Program-made: the position numbers and the translations under genes | Notes under the pieces: generated by a model | Told to the model about the DNA's origin: nothing | Database searches by the model: none | The model's input: the letters and a program-made list of their open reading frames with translations, nothing else | NCBI RefSeq assembly: GCF_012489685.1 | Contig: NC_080045.1 | Location: 1,803,001-1,867,000, forward strand | Reading direction: 5' to 3' | DNA from: Lotus japonicus | Lineage: Eukaryota > Streptophyta > Magnoliopsida > Fabales > Fabaceae | DNA: 64,000 nt | Shown: positions 33,640 to 45,419 of the stretch, piece after piece | Position numbering within the stretch: the first letter of the stretch is position 1 | Layout of the letters: the number at the start of each line of letters is the position of its first letter

Positions 33640-36600
33640 TGTAAGACCCAAGTTTTTAAGCTTATGCTAAGTGAATAAAATCTTATTCACGATTAGGTTT
33701 GACGTATTGAGAAGGGAAACCTGAACAAAAGTTTATTAAAGAAAATATATTTATGAAGGAGAAAGTTCAGGAAAAGTCAAAGGATTTTATCGAAGTCGAT
33801 TTAAGTTATAGCACGAACGTTTTACGCTTAAACCTAGGTCAGAAACCCTAGTATATAGCTAATTTTCACTTTTAGGCACGACGGAAGTTAATTCCAAAAA
33901 TCTTCAGAGAAATGTTAGAACTTCTCTTATTCCATATATAACAATCGTTTCGAGGCGAAACTCTAGGATCTACGAACGTCCGATTCCAATCATCGGAAGT
34001 TTGCCGAAACCGAAACCCTGGTATTTCAAAACCCTAGAATCACCCGACTATGAAGACTTTTTCTATTCGGAACATCAAATGAAGATTCTACACGCGTACA
34101 CCCATTTCTCTTGATGATTTCAATCTTTCTTCAGAAGGAAGTTTTCCATTCCGACATTCGATGCAAAAAGCAACTTATCGGGTAAAATAGTTTTACACCG
34201 ACTTTGCACCGACTTTGCATTAGTTGCCAAAAATACAAGGAGACATCTTCTTAGCTTAGGAATTCCTTTGCCAAAACCTATCTTAGAATTCATGGAGAAT
34301 GTCGCCGGAAAAATCAGATTCGCGAAACTTTCATTTTCCCGCGAATTACCATTTTCTATATATAGCAAGCAAGTGAGAAGAAATCACAAAACTCCACCAT
34401 TTTCTACCCAAGGAGGCCGCGAGTTTGCTAAGGAGAGGAGGAGAAGAGATTTTGTTCAATCCTTGCTTGATCGTTGATTAATCAGTTGCTGCTTCAAGGT
34501 TTCGAGGTATAGTCGCTAATCCTTACCTCTGATCGCTTTTTCCATAGCTTTTCTGTAGAGTTTTCTGAGTGGATAGTTTATGGGTTTTTGCAAAACTATC
34601 CTGAATCTTTCATTTCTGATTCTAAACCTCTTCTACATGTGCCCAAGATCACTTCTGCCGGATCAGATTTTCCGTTATGTCGCCGGAATTCCGCCGGAAT
34701 CAATTTGAACCTAAAATACCCATTTTATGTAGTTTTTGAGTAAAGTTCCAACCTCTAGGCTGAAAAATATCGCCTTAGCTTAGTGCTAGTAGGATTAGTT
34801 GTCATAAACGTCGTTGGTGACGTCCCTGCAAAATTTTATTTTTGGGATTTCAGTTTTGAAAATCCTAAGTTAAAAATCATGACCAAAATACCCCTGCGAC
34901 AGTTTTCGATCCGATAATTTTTCCGAGTTCAGAATACCCTTAGTTACGGCTTATGAAAGCATAGGAACCAAGTTTGATCGAAGAAAAATCGAGCCCCTTA
35001 ATTGTGAAAAGTGGCCGAGCCTATTAGAGGGGGAGGAGGAAAATTTCCTTTTCCGAAAACTTGTCTTTCGCGCTAGATTATCGTACCTTAGAGTATAGAT
35101 TACTTCGAGTAACCTTAGTAAGTATCGATAGCTTAGTTTTCGATAGATTCTGATAGTATTTCTGTGGTTTTGCTCTAAAGGTGATTTTGAGGAATTTCCA
35201 GCGGAGCAAGGCTTTGATTGTGAAGGAGCTTTAGGAGATAACTCGGGAGAACCTACAGGTGAGGGCTTCTCACTGAATCTCTAGTTAATGCTTAGGGTCG
35301 AGGTTTCGACATTGTTTACTGTTTATGCACTGAGATTGTGTGTGAGTGAAAATGTTTTCTGAGGCTTCGGCTGACAATGTAGATGATTCATCTACTGAAT
35401 GTTTTTGAAGATTGACTTACATGCTATGTGCTATGTGGGTAATCTAGGATGTGTGGTGCATGCTTTATATGCTAAGTGCTAAGTGTTTATGATGCGATTT
35501 ATTGAGATATGACATGTTGTTGATTGTGATGATTTAAATATGCTCTGTACTGGAATCTGAGATTCTGAATGGTGAGAATAGCGGGCAGGTCATGCCGATT
35601 TTATTTTGAGAGTTTTGAGAAAGTTTGATAGGACGAACGAGGTTCGGGCCTTAATTCTGTTTAGTGGATCGAGACATCCTCTGGAAGCGACTTGGGATTG
35701 GGAGATCCTGCAAATGTATAAGACTTGCGATAAGACGAAATGGAATCTATTTTATAAAGAAAATTCATAAGACCTTAAATAACCTCTAAATCTTTAAGTA
35801 ATGATAACAACCTCGAAGGAAGGCATGGGAAGCGAAATCTTAATTTTGGAAAACGAGGAGTGTCGTCGGATCCAAGTGTTGAGTATGTTGTCGTTGTGCT
35901 GTTGGAGCAGCGTTTATTGTTGTGCTGTTGGAGCAGCGTGTGTTATTGTGCTGTTGGAGCAGCGTGTGTTGTGGTGCTGTTGGAGCAGCTATGTGTCGTG
36001 ATGAAGTGCCAAGCAGAGTACTTCGGTATAGCAGGAAGTAACGATCAGCCATGCAGAGTTGGATCGGTCCTGACTATACCTGGCACAACAGGAGGTAACG
36101 ATCATCCATGTAGAGTTGTATCGTGCCTGTTGATGTTCGGCATAGCAAGCAGAAATGGTCAAACCATGTAGAGTTTGTACCGTCTTGACTATAGCCAAAG
36201 GTGATAAGCGACGCCCGAGCAGAAATGGTTAAACACGAGGCTAGTGTTACGACCGTCTCGAGGTGCCCAGCCTATAAGTGGCAATACCTTTGGTTTGTCC
36301 CGTCGCCAAGCAGAGTGACGTTGTTGTTTTGTTCCGTCGCCAAGCAGAGTGACGTTGTTGTTTTGTCCCGTCGCCAAGCAGAGTGACGTTGTTGTTTTGT
36401 TCCGTCGCCAAGCAGAGTGTCGTTGTTGTTTTGTTCCGTCGCCAAGCAGAGTGACGTTGTTGTTTTGTTCCGTCGCCAAGCAGAGTGACGTTATTCGGGT
36501 TTTATGCTGATCTGACTACATGATGAGTGTGTTTGATACTTGTTAGTTCTACTTGATGCATGTTAACTGTGATTTACAGTCGTTATATTCTTTGTGGAAA

Positions 36601-37394
36601 TATGCAACCCTAGGATGTTATCCCTAGCTATAAGCCTAAGTGGCTATTCTCTTATCTATATCTATTGGTGCTATTATTTATGTAATTCTTTGGAGTTGAC
36701 CCTCGCGTCTTCTGTGTGTGCTTTGGCGGACAAACGCCCTTTGTCAGATGTCTTTGGCGGACTGGTTCACGACGGTTCACCCTTCGGGGGAAACTAGAGT
36801 TGGGATGATGGAACAGGAGCGCATCGCGATAGCGAGCGGAGGACGGATGGTGTACATAGACTAGGTCGTTCTGGATTTCGAATTCGGACGACGATCATGC
36901 CAGCATGTAGGATTGAGTGTTAGTGTGAGCTCCTCGAGATGGGATTAGTGTAGGAGTAGAGTCTTAGCTCTGAACATTATTTGTTTCATTCGGGACAGGG
37001 TAGTTTCCCACCTATAGCTTTTTGTGTGGTTTCTTTACGGGAATCACAGAGAGTTGGTTGGACTTAGGAGGTCTTGTTTCAGGCCGATGGGCCAGCTTAT
37101 TCTCAGTTTTGAGGGATAGTGTTGCGGACACTTACCTTTAGATTTGGTTTGTACATTTTGCCTTCGGGCGCTACACTTTTCTTTCCGTCACTGGAGGTTA
37201 CTCGTGACGAGGTTGTTACTTACAGCGGGGACTGTTTATATATTGTATATTAGCTCTATTACTTTTCGCTTTTGGGTTTTATTTAATTCAGTCTTGTCTT
37301 AGTTATTATCGAAAAAAAAAAAATATTTCACGTTTTTCCGCATTAAGTTTACTTTCGGTTACTAAAGTGACGCCACCGAAATCGGGGTGTTACA
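33640..37394 (+). repeat. Gypsy 3' LTR
   Basis: Same boundaries as the 5' LTR and nearly identical to it. Followed by AATAT, the target duplication. Confidence 0.93.
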
Positions 37395-38025
37395 AATATG
37401 ATTTCTATTAAGAAAATCTTAGCTTCTCTATGACTATGAGTGCATGTGTAGGTTAGTTCAACAACTCAACACTTATAAGACCCTCAATCGAGAATAAATT
37501 GTTTGGTTTGGAAGGTTCTCTATTAGTAGATCACATGTTGCTTCTCTAGATCTCAAATTTAAAATGGAGGAAATAATGCATTCATGGTTGACATGTGTAA
37601 AGCCTCTCTAAGGGACCAATTTGACTAAAAACCAACTTTATTTGCCACATAGCACTAATTATAAACGTAGGAGATAACTTGCCACATAGGAACTTTTGTC
37701 AATTGTCATCATTTGCAATTACACCTTAACATAGCTAGGACTAGCTTATATTATGGTGTGAGGTGTATATATATGATTGTTGGGACATGAGAGGAGCTAA
37801 TGAATATATTTTCATTACCACATTAGTGAGTAAATGATATTATATTTTTCACCCAAAATCTTAAGATAATGAATATATAGGTATTTTTACTTCTATACTA
37901 TTCAACAATATTTCTTTTTAATCCAATATGAAACTTCTTTAATTTATTTTATTTCTTACTCAAAGAGTACACAACAACTTAAACTATGGATAAATTATTT
38001 AGGGACTAACTAACCAATTTCCCTC

Positions 38026-39090
38026 TTTGAATTCCAATGCTTTCCATATTTCCACTGCGGACTGAGTATCTGTGTACAGATCATAGAGGCGGTCGGAGAG
38101 AGTGTTCAGAATGTGTCCACGGCACAGCAACTCATCCTCTCTGCGCTTCTTTCTTTCGGTCTTGAGTTCATCAGAATCATCATCTTTTGGTTCAGCAATT
38201 GGTGTTAGATCAGGGTCTAACACATAATATATCTTCAGTGCTGTCAGAAGAAAAATCATCTTGTCTTGCCAGCGAGTGAAATTCGTTCCATCGAAGCGAT
38301 CAAGTTTGACAAGATCCTGGTTCATAACTTTGATACTGGAGACAGAAGCATCGGTAGCCATTTGAATCTACTTTAAGATTGTTAGAAAAATAGGCTTGAT
38401 CGTGATGGGAATCACTTTCCTTAAAGTATTTCAAGCACTCTTTGAATTTCGTCTTAGAGTTTGGATGCAGGAATACCCAGGATAATCAGCCTTGGTTTGA
38501 GTTTGCACAAGACTAATGAAAACTCGATAAGCAGCGAAGTATTTTCTGGAAAACAGAGAATAAGATTGTGTGTTCTGAATTCTGAACATGCACTCTATTT
38601 ATAGGCAAAACAGAACAATTCATAAGGTTGCGACCCTTCATGAATTATGTCTGTTACCAACAAATATGTGAATAATTGCGACCCTTCATGAACAGGTGCA
38701 AAATTCAAATTCCAAAACAAACAGACGTTACGGCAACCGAGTCGCCGTCGCCGTCGTGAAGTGCCTCAAGTGCCGTGCCGTCTACAAGCCGCCACTAGCG
38801 CCTCTACGCCCACGCCCACGCCGGTGTCGCCGGTGGCGACACCGGCGAGGGGTGGTGTGAATGGAACATGTGACATAAAAGCTTGGGACCACCAAACCAT
38901 GCACATGTAGCACTACATCCTCACTTTGTCTCTTTGTTGAATGGTTGGCATTTAATGATATATAAATGCTTTGGAAAGTTGCTCCACTTTCTATGTGGGA
39001 CTTCATTCCAATCCATTCAATGCAAAATCAACACACTTGTCATTTTGGAACACTATGTAATTATTACTCCTTGAGTAATTATTACAACAA
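38026..39090 (-). repeat. Copia-2 gag N-terminus, leader and left LTR (copy C1)
   Basis: Matches 43226-44294 at about 99%. It contains the LTR plus leader (38362-39090) followed on the minus strand by the first part of gag ([10 protein letters not shown] ...), which breaks off at 38030 by joining the end of the copia-1 LTR. A polypurine tract (minus strand aagtggggga) sits immediately to the right of 39090, so 39090 is the LTR start on the minus strand. Confidence 0.8.
38820..38846. repeat. GC-rich hairpin in Copia-2 LTR (copy C1)
   Basis: Perfect palindrome with 12-bp arms (gccggtgtcgcc / ggcgacaccggc) around GGT. In the other LTR copy the equivalent site (about 44027-44056) is changed and lengthened by one 'cacgcc' unit, leaving only an 8-bp arm hairpin. 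Confidence 0.8.
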
Positions 39091-39626
39091 TCCCCCACTT
39101 GTTACATAAATGACAATGCCAATTCCAGAAATAGACACACCTGAATGTTAATACAGTTTAGTATCTTTCGATTTGAACTAAACCTTAGTAAATATTATGC
39201 AAAGTATAATCGAAATATTAGGTAGCTGTGCTTTGAACCCATATTCCTAATGATCATACCGGCATAAAATTACACACACTCGCTTGTGGTCCTTCGCCTT
39301 CACTTTCCTCGCCTAGCACTTTTTATGGCCATGTGCTTTCCTGTTTTCGTGAATTTTTATGAGAGAAACTCCAACTGTCACTTGAGACGGCACCATCTCG
39401 AAATTCATATAGGTGAAGTTCATATCGTATGTGATTTTCGCAAAATCACATATTTCGATCATGAAGTTCATTAAGAGTATATTGATACTCAACCCTCAAT
39501 ATCTAATAGTCAACATTGTTGCTTAATGTTGCATTGTCATCCAAATCAACGATTTGTTGTTACCCATTGAATCTTAGGTTAAGGTTTTCTTAACTTCAGA
39601 TTGGGTTGCTACCGTTGTTGGAACTC
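39091..39626 (-). other. Copia-2 3' non-coding region with PPT
   Basis: Between the pol stop (39627) and the left LTR. The minus strand ends in the purine run aagtggggga just before the LTR. No further frame seen. Confidence 0.6.
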
Positions 39627-41735
39627 TTACTCAAGGAGTTTTAATCCCATACCTCTCGAGGTATTCTTTACTAAGTCTCTGGCCAGTGGCTTAGTAAAAG
39701 GATCTGCTAGATTATAGCTTGTTCGTATATAAGTCAGTGAGATAATTCCATCTTTAATCATCTTTCTCACAAGAGAATGTCTCAGACCTATGTGTCTAGA
39801 TTTCCCATTATATACTTCACTGTATGCTCTGGCTAGGGTGGCTTGACTATCACAATGTATCAACACTTTTGAAACATTTTCTTTAGCCAATGGGATTTCC
39901 AATAAGAGATCTCTTAGCCATTCAGCTTCTTGACCTGCAGAAGCTAGAGCCACGAATTCTGATTCCATGGTGGAGAGGGTAATACACGTCTGTTTCTTGC
40001 TCTTCCAAGAAATTGCTCCTCCAGCCAATGTGAATATCCACCCAGTGGTGGATTTATGATCTCCAGCACTCGATATCCAACTAGCGTCGGTATATCCTTC
40101 TAGTATTGCTGGAAACCTATCATAATGAAGTCCAAGATCTTTGGTTTTTGAAAGATAACCAAATATCCTTGCAACTGCCTTCCAATGCTCATCATTTGGA
40201 TTGCTAGTGTATCTACTCATCTTACCAACAGAGAATGCAATGTCGGGCCTGGTGCATTGCATTAGATACATTAGACATCCAATAGCGCTTGCATATTCCA
40301 ACTGGGCCACTGCCCTTCCTTTATTCTTTTCAAGTTTGACACTAGGATCAAAGGGAGTATTTACTTCCTTAAATCGTAAGTGTTTGAACTTTTCTAACAT
40401 TTTCTCAATGTAATGTGTTTGACTAAGTTCATAACCCCCACTATTTCTTTTAACTTTAATCCCCAAAATGGTATCAACTTGTCCAAGATCTTTCATCTTG
40501 AAAGAGGACTTTAGAAAATTCTTTGTTTCTAGAATTCCATCCATGGTATTGCTCATGATCAACATATCATCCACATAAAGACAAAGAAATATTGCAGTAT
40601 CGTTCTGCACCTTTGTGTATAGATATTTGTCGCAAGAATTCGGAATGAATCCATTTGAAATTATGACCGAGTCAAATTTCTGATGCCACTGTTTTGGCGC
40701 CTGTTTTAGGCCATATAGAGATTTTACTAGTTTGCACACTTTCTGTTCATTTCCAGGAAGTATGTAACCCTCTAGTTGTTCCATATAAATTTCCTCATCT
40801 AAATCTCCATTTAAAAATGCAGTTTTAACATCCATTTGATGTACTGCAAGATCATTTATTGAGGCTAATGCAAACAATACTCTAATTGTGGTTGTTCTTG
40901 CAACTGGTGCATATGTGTCAAAGTAATCAATGCCTTCTTTTTGTCTAAATCCTTTGGCTACTAATCTAGCCTTATAGGTGTTTAATGTTCCATCAGTATG
41001 AAACTTTTTCCTAAACACCCATTTACATCCAATAGGTCTTGAACCTTTTGGAAGATCAACTAGTTCCCAGGTTTGATTAGACAAGATTGAATCCATTTCA
41101 TCTCGGATTGCATCTTTCCAAAAAGAGGAATCCCTTGAAGCCATGGCTTCCTTATATGTTTTAGGATCATCCTCTAATTGCAGAATAATAGGAATTTTAT
41201 GCACATCATTCTTACAATTACCTTCAACAAGGTAAAAGGAAATGAGTTGAGAATCGATTTCATCTGAACCTAAGTTCTTAGTCTTTCGAATTCTCTTACT
41301 TTTTCTAGGTTCAGGTTGTATTTCTTCAACTTCTTGAGAATCTATATCTCGAGATTCCTCATTAGTGTGCGTTTCATAGTCTTTATTCTTTGTTATAAGA
41401 TTTTCAAAGAATTCCACATCTCTGGATTCGACTATGACATTAGACTCTAGATTTAGAAGTCTATATGCCTTACTGTTTGTGGCATATCCGACAAACGCAC
41501 ATTTAATTCCACGGGGACCCAATTTTGTTCTCTTTGGATCCATATTTTTGTAATATGCTACGCACCCCCACACTCTAAAATAACCAATATTGGGTGATCT
41601 ACCCTTCCATATTTCATATGGAGATATTCCGGTCATTTTTAGGGGTATCCGGTTCATTATATGACATGCGGATAAAAGTGCCTCGCCCCATAGATTAAAT
41701 GATAATTCAGAGTGCATTAGCATGCAGTTTATCAT
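39627..41735 (-). CDS. Copia-2 pol part 2: integrase end, reverse transcriptase, RNase H
   Basis: 702 codons from the integrase C-terminal part ([16 protein letters not shown]) through Copia RT ([43 protein letters not shown] with the YVDD box) to RNase H ([31 protein letters not shown]). Ends GMGLKLLE then stop, about 540 bases before the left LTR. A single-base deletion upstream separates it from part 1; otherwise the polyprotein looks complete. Confidence 0.88.
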   Translation of the reverse strand: MINCMLMHSELSFNLWGEALLSACHIMNRIPLKMTGISPYEIWKGRSPNIGYFRVWGCVAYYKNMDPKRTKLGPRGIKCAFVGYATNSKAYRLLNLESNVIVESRDVEFFENLITKNKDYETHTNEESRDIDSQEVEEIQPEPRKSKRIRKTKNLGSDEIDSQLISFYLVEGNCKNDVHKIPIILQLEDDPKTYKEAMASRDSSFWKDAIRDEMDSILSNQTWELVDLPKGSRPIGCKWVFRKKFHTDGTLNTYKARLVAKGFRQKEGIDYFDTYAPVARTTTIRVLFALASINDLAVHQMDVKTAFLNGDLDEEIYMEQLEGYILPGNEQKVCKLVKSLYGLKQAPKQWHQKFDSVIISNGFIPNSCDKYLYTKVQNDTAIFLCLYVDDMLIMSNTMDGILETKNFLKSSFKMKDLGQVDTILGIKVKRNSGGYELSQTHYIEKMLEKFKHLRFKEVNTPFDPSVKLEKNKGRAVAQLEYASAIGCLMYLMQCTRPDIAFSVGKMSRYTSNPNDEHWKAVARIFGYLSKTKDLGLHYDRFPAILEGYTDASWISSAGDHKSTTGWIFTLAGGAISWKSKKQTCITLSTMESEFVALASAGQEAEWLRDLLLEIPLAKENVSKVLIHCDSQATLARAYSEVYNGKSRHIGLRHSLVRKMIKDGIISLTYIRTSYNLADPFTKPLARDLVKNTSRGMGLKLLE

Positions 41736-41809
41736 TTCTTGATAGGTTCGATTCTTTCTTTCAGCAAGACCATTTTGTTGTGGTGTACGCGGTGCAGAAC
41801 ATTCATGTA

Positions 41810-43561
41810 TTATACCATGTTCTTCACAAAAAAATCAAATTCTGTAGAGAAATATTCTCCACCCCTATCACTTCTCAAAACTTTGATAGTTTTATTTAAT
41901 TGATTTTCTACTTCTGCTTTGTATGATTTAAAGGCATTAAAAGCATCATCTTTATGCTTCAATAGGTAAACATGAGTGTACCTAGAACAATCGTCTATGA
42001 ATGTTATGAAATATCTATTTCCCCCACGGGTTAGCATGCCATTAAATTCACATAAGTCAGAATGTACAAGATCAAGTAAATTAGACTTTCTTTCAACACT
42101 TTTGAAAGGTTTTTTGATCATTTTAGATTTAACACATATTTCACATTTTTCAAATTCATGAATGTTACATGAGATTAATTTGGACTTAATTAGTCTATTC
42201 ATAGTACTAATACCAATATGTGCTAATCTAGAATGCCATAAGGAAACACAATCAATCATATAAGCAGAATTGGAAACTTTATTAATAATGTTATCAATAG
42301 TACATAATTTGATCATTCCCTCAGCGGAATATCCTTTTCCTACAAACACCCCATTACGAGTTAATATGAGTTTCCCAGATTCATACACAGATTTGATTCC
42401 TGGTTTTCCCAACAAGTCCCCACTAACAAGGTTCCTACTCACCTCTGGAACATGCAACACATTAACAAGAGTAACTTTCTTTCCGGAAGTGAAATTGAGT
42501 TCGACAGTTCCAGTTCCAACAACCTTTGATCGAACTTCATTTCCCATCTGCACTTCTTGATCATCAGTTGATTCAGAGTAAGTCTTGAACGATGCTTTGT
42601 CATATGATACATGAACAGAGGCACATGTATCATACCACCACCCTGCAACTTTACCCTTTACAGCCATAACTTCGCTCACAGTAGCGATTATTTCATCATC
42701 AACTTGAACAGCATTCACTTCCTTTTTAGCCTTGTTTTGTCTGCAGTCTCTAGCAAAGTGGCCAGGCTTTCCGCAAACATAGCAGCCACCCTTTGGACCT
42801 TTTGTTCCATTGTTGTTTTTGAACTTATTATGTTCTTTCTTTGGTCCGAGATGTTGCTGTTTGCCATCATATTTTTTCTTGCCTTTTGCCGTTACAGTAT
42901 TTGCCTTAGAGAAACCAGAAGACTCAGCCTTGTCTCTAACCTTCGATTCCTCCTCGATTCGAAGGTGTTTCTGAATTTTCTCCAAAGAGAAGTCTTCAGA
43001 ATTGTGCAGCAGTTTCTTCCTGTAACCATTCCATGAAGGTGGCAATTTTGCAATGATTGCACCAACTTGAAAGGCTTCAGGGATATCTATTTTCACTGCC
43101 TTTATCTTGTTTACGAGAACCTGTAACTCGTGCACTTGTTGCAGAATAGGTTTTGTATCTAACATTTTGAAATCGAAATATTTAGATATTAAGAACTTTT
43201 TGGTACCTTCTTCCTCAGCCTTGAATTTGAATTCCAATGCTTTCCATATTTCCACTGCGGACTGAGTATCTGTGTACAGATCATAGAGGCGGTCGGAGAG
43301 AGTGTTCAGAATGTGTCCACGGCACAGCAACTCATCCTCTCTGCGCTTCTTTCTTTCGGTCTTGAGTTCATCAGAATCATCATCTTTTGGTTCAGCAATT
43401 GGTGTTAGATCAGGGTCTAACACATAATATATCTTCAGTGCTGTCAGAAGAAAAATCATCTTGTCTTGCCAGCGAGTGAAATTCGTTCCATCGAAGCGAT
43501 CAAGTTTGACAAGATCCTGGTTCATAACTTTGATACTGGAGACAGAAGCATCGGTAGCCAT
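41810..43561 (-). CDS. Copia-2 gag-pol part 1: gag, zinc knuckle, protease, integrase start
   Basis: 583 codons. UBN2/DUF4219-type gag ([18 protein letters not shown]), CCHC knuckle at residues 260-273 (C260, C263, H268, C273), a retropepsin-like site [14 protein letters not shown]-pre-integrase ([17 protein letters not shown]), and the integrase core up to [10 protein letters not shown]. The frame is then lost in a run of seven A (41828-41834, plus strand). The protease motif has Cys where Gly is usual after D-T. The rest of pol continues in another frame. Confidence 0.88.
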   Translation of the reverse strand: MATDASVSSIKVMNQDLVKLDRFDGTNFTRWQDKMIFLLTALKIYYVLDPDLTPIAEPKDDDSDELKTERKKRREDELLCRGHILNTLSDRLYDLYTDTQSAVEIWKALEFKFKAEEEGTKKFLISKYFDFKMLDTKPILQQVHELQVLVNKIKAVKIDIPEAFQVGAIIAKLPPSWNGYRKKLLHNSEDFSLEKIQKHLRIEEESKVRDKAESSGFSKANTVTAKGKKKYDGKQQHLGPKKEHNKFKNNNGTKGPKGGCYVCGKPGHFARDCRQNKAKKEVNAVQVDDEIIATVSEVMAVKGKVAGWWYDTCASVHVSYDKASFKTYSESTDDQEVQMGNEVRSKVVGTGTVELNFTSGKKVTLVNVLHVPEVSRNLVSGDLLGKPGIKSVYESGKLILTRNGVFVGKGYSAEGMIKLCTIDNIINKVSNSAYMIDCVSLWHSRLAHIGISTMNRLIKSKLISCNIHEFEKCEICVKSKMIKKPFKSVERKSNLLDLVHSDLCEFNGMLTRGGNRYFITFIDDCSRYTHVYLLKHKDDAFNAFKSYKAEVENQLNKTIKVLRSDRGGEYFSTEFDFFVKNMV

Positions 43562-44294
43562 TTGAATCTACTTTAAGATTGTTAGAAAAATAGGCTTGAT
43601 CGTGATGGAAATCACTTTCCTTAAAGTGTTTCAAGCACTCTTTGAATTTCGTCTTAGAGTTTGGATGCAGGAATACCCAGGATAATCAGCCTTGGTTTGA
43701 GTTTGCACAAGACTAATGAAAACTCGATAAGTAGCGAAGTATTTTCTGGAAAACAGAGAATAAGATTGTGTGTTCTGAATTCTGAACATGCACTCTATTT
43801 ATAGGCAAAACAGAACAATTCATAAGGTTGCGACCCTTCATGAATTATGTCTGTTACCAACAAATATGTGAATAATTGCGACCCTTCATGAACAGGTGCA
43901 AAATTCGAATTCCAAAACAAACAGACGTTACGGCAACCGAGTCTCCGTCGCCGTCGTGAAGTGCCTCAAGTGCCGTGCCGTCTACAAGCCGCCACTAGCG
44001 CCTCTACGCCCACGCCCACGCCCACGCCGGTGTCGCCGGTGTCGCCACCGGCGAGGGGTGGTGTGAATGGAACATGTGACATAAAAGCTTGGGACCACCA
44101 AACCATGCACATGTAGCACTACATCCTCACTTTGTCTCTTTGTTGAATGGTTGGCATTTAATGATATATAAATGCTTTGGAAAGTTGCTCCACTTTCTAT
44201 GTGGGACTTCATTCCAATCCATTCAATGCAAAATCAACACACTTGTCATTTTGGAACACTATGTAATTATTACTCCTGAGTAATTATTACAACA
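43562..44294 (-). repeat. Copia-2 right LTR and leader (copy C2)
   Basis: Matches 38362-39090. Starts TGTTGTAATAATTACTC on the minus strand at 44294 and runs into the untranslated leader up to the gag ATG at 43561. Confidence 0.75.
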
Positions 44295-45138
44295 AGAAAC
44301 ATAGAAGAAGTATAGAGAGAAGGCAGTAAGGGATTGATGAGTGATGAGACTCTTTATTCACATATATGTTGATTACACAGATAGAACCTTATGTAACAAA
44401 ATCAAGTTCTGTATGCAAACATTAACTATATCACTGACAAACGTTTGAATTATATTCAAACAATAATATATTTCACACCTTTAGGAGGTTTTATTTTCAA
44501 TGGCAGCAAATATGATTTCTATTAAGAAAATCTTAGCTTCTCTATGAGTGCATGTGTAGGTTAGTTCAACAACTCAACACTTATAAGACCCTCAATCGAG
44601 AATAAATTGTTTGGTTTGGAAGGTTCTTTATTAGTAGATCACATGTTGCTTCTCTAGATCTCAAATTTAAAATGGAGGAAATAATGCATTCATGGTTGAC
44701 ATGTGTAAAGCCTCTCTAAGGGACCAATTTGACTAAAAACCAACTTTATTTGCCACATAGCACTAATTATAAACGTAGGAGATAACTTGCCACATAGGAA
44801 CTTTTGTCAATTGTCATCATTTGCAATTACACCTTAACATAGCTAGGACTAGCTTATATTATGGTGTGAGGTGTATATATATGATGGTTGGGACATGAGA
44901 GGAGCTAATGAATATATTTTCATTACCACATTAGTGAGTAAATGATATTATATTTTTCACCCAAAATCTTAAGATAATGAATATATAGGTATTTTTACTT
45001 CTATACTATTCAACAATATTTCTTTTTAATCCAATATGAAACTTCTTTAATTTATTTTATTTCTTACTCAAAGAGTACACAACAACTTAAACTATAGATA
45101 AATTATTTAGGGACTAACTAACCAATTTCCATCTTTGA
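44295..45138 (-). mobile_element. Copia-1 LTR, copy B (without the Gypsy insertion)
   Basis: Equivalent to 26697-26926 plus 37400-38030, with about seven point differences and two small indels. Its first 38 LTR bases are replaced by the Copia-2 LTR end, as expected if Copia-2 had inserted into this LTR at 'agaaa'. It crosses the Gypsy target as 'gcaaatatgatttc', that is, an empty site with one AATAT. Confidence 0.8.
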
Positions 45139-45419
45139 TGGAAAAATATGTGCAGCTCAACCGCTTGAACGCGAAGGCCGCTGGATTCACTTGTGACTAA
45201 CTTTCCGTCGTGATGAGGAAGTTCTCCAATAACACAACATTCGCATTGGACAATACGTACCTCCTATACTCTGCATTGACACCACCAACAGCTTCATCCC
45301 TGAGCATACTCAGTTCGTTGTGTACCTGATCTACTCCTCCTTCCTTACGTCTTCATCTACCCCATCGCCTCACACTAGTTCTTGTTCGGTGAAGGCTAGA
45401 CTGATAAAGGTTTTTTCCT
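45139..45419. other. Unclassified sequence right of Copia-1 LTR
   Basis: Less AT-rich than average; no frame or repeat family recognised. Confidence 0.3.

Larger units (their letters stand above)
26927..37394 (+). mobile_element. Gypsy LTR retrotransposon, Tekay/Del-like, non-autonomous (gag only)
   Basis: LTRs 26927-30679 and 33640-37394 (about 3.75 kb each), starting TGTAAGACCC and ending GGTGTTACA. The 5-bp target duplication AATAT lies on both sides. The internal region is only about 2.96 kb: PBS, an intact gag, and a decayed stretch that ends in a chromodomain-like remnant; protease, RT, RNase H and the integrase core are gone. The two LTRs differ at about four bases plus one A-run length in my reading, so insertion is recent. 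Long LTRs, the gag type and the chromodomain remnant fit the Tekay/Del chromovirus clade. Confidence 0.93.
26659..38030 (-). mobile_element. Copia-1 LTR, copy A, split by a Gypsy insertion
   Basis: The LTR occupies 26659-26926 and 37395-38030 (approximate right end), with TG at 26659 and a PBS adjacent on the left, so it is the 5' LTR of a minus-strand Copia. A TATA-like 'tatatatat' lies near 37768. The same sequence recurs uninterrupted at 44295-45138 with about 1% differences. The Gypsy element fills 26927-37394. Confidence 0.7.
38362..44294 (-). mobile_element. Copia-2 retrotransposon, minus strand, plus extra gag fragment
   Basis: LTR-internal-LTR order on the minus strand: right LTR and leader 43562-44294, gag-pol 43561-39627, PPT near 39091, left LTR and leader 38362-39090. 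The left LTR is followed by a second gag start, which indicates a tandem (LTR-int-LTR-int) state before truncation. LTR starts TGTTGTAATAATT. A TATA box (ctataaatag, minus strand near 43800) precedes the leader. I could not find a standard Met PBS, so the inner LTR limit is open. Confidence 0.8.
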
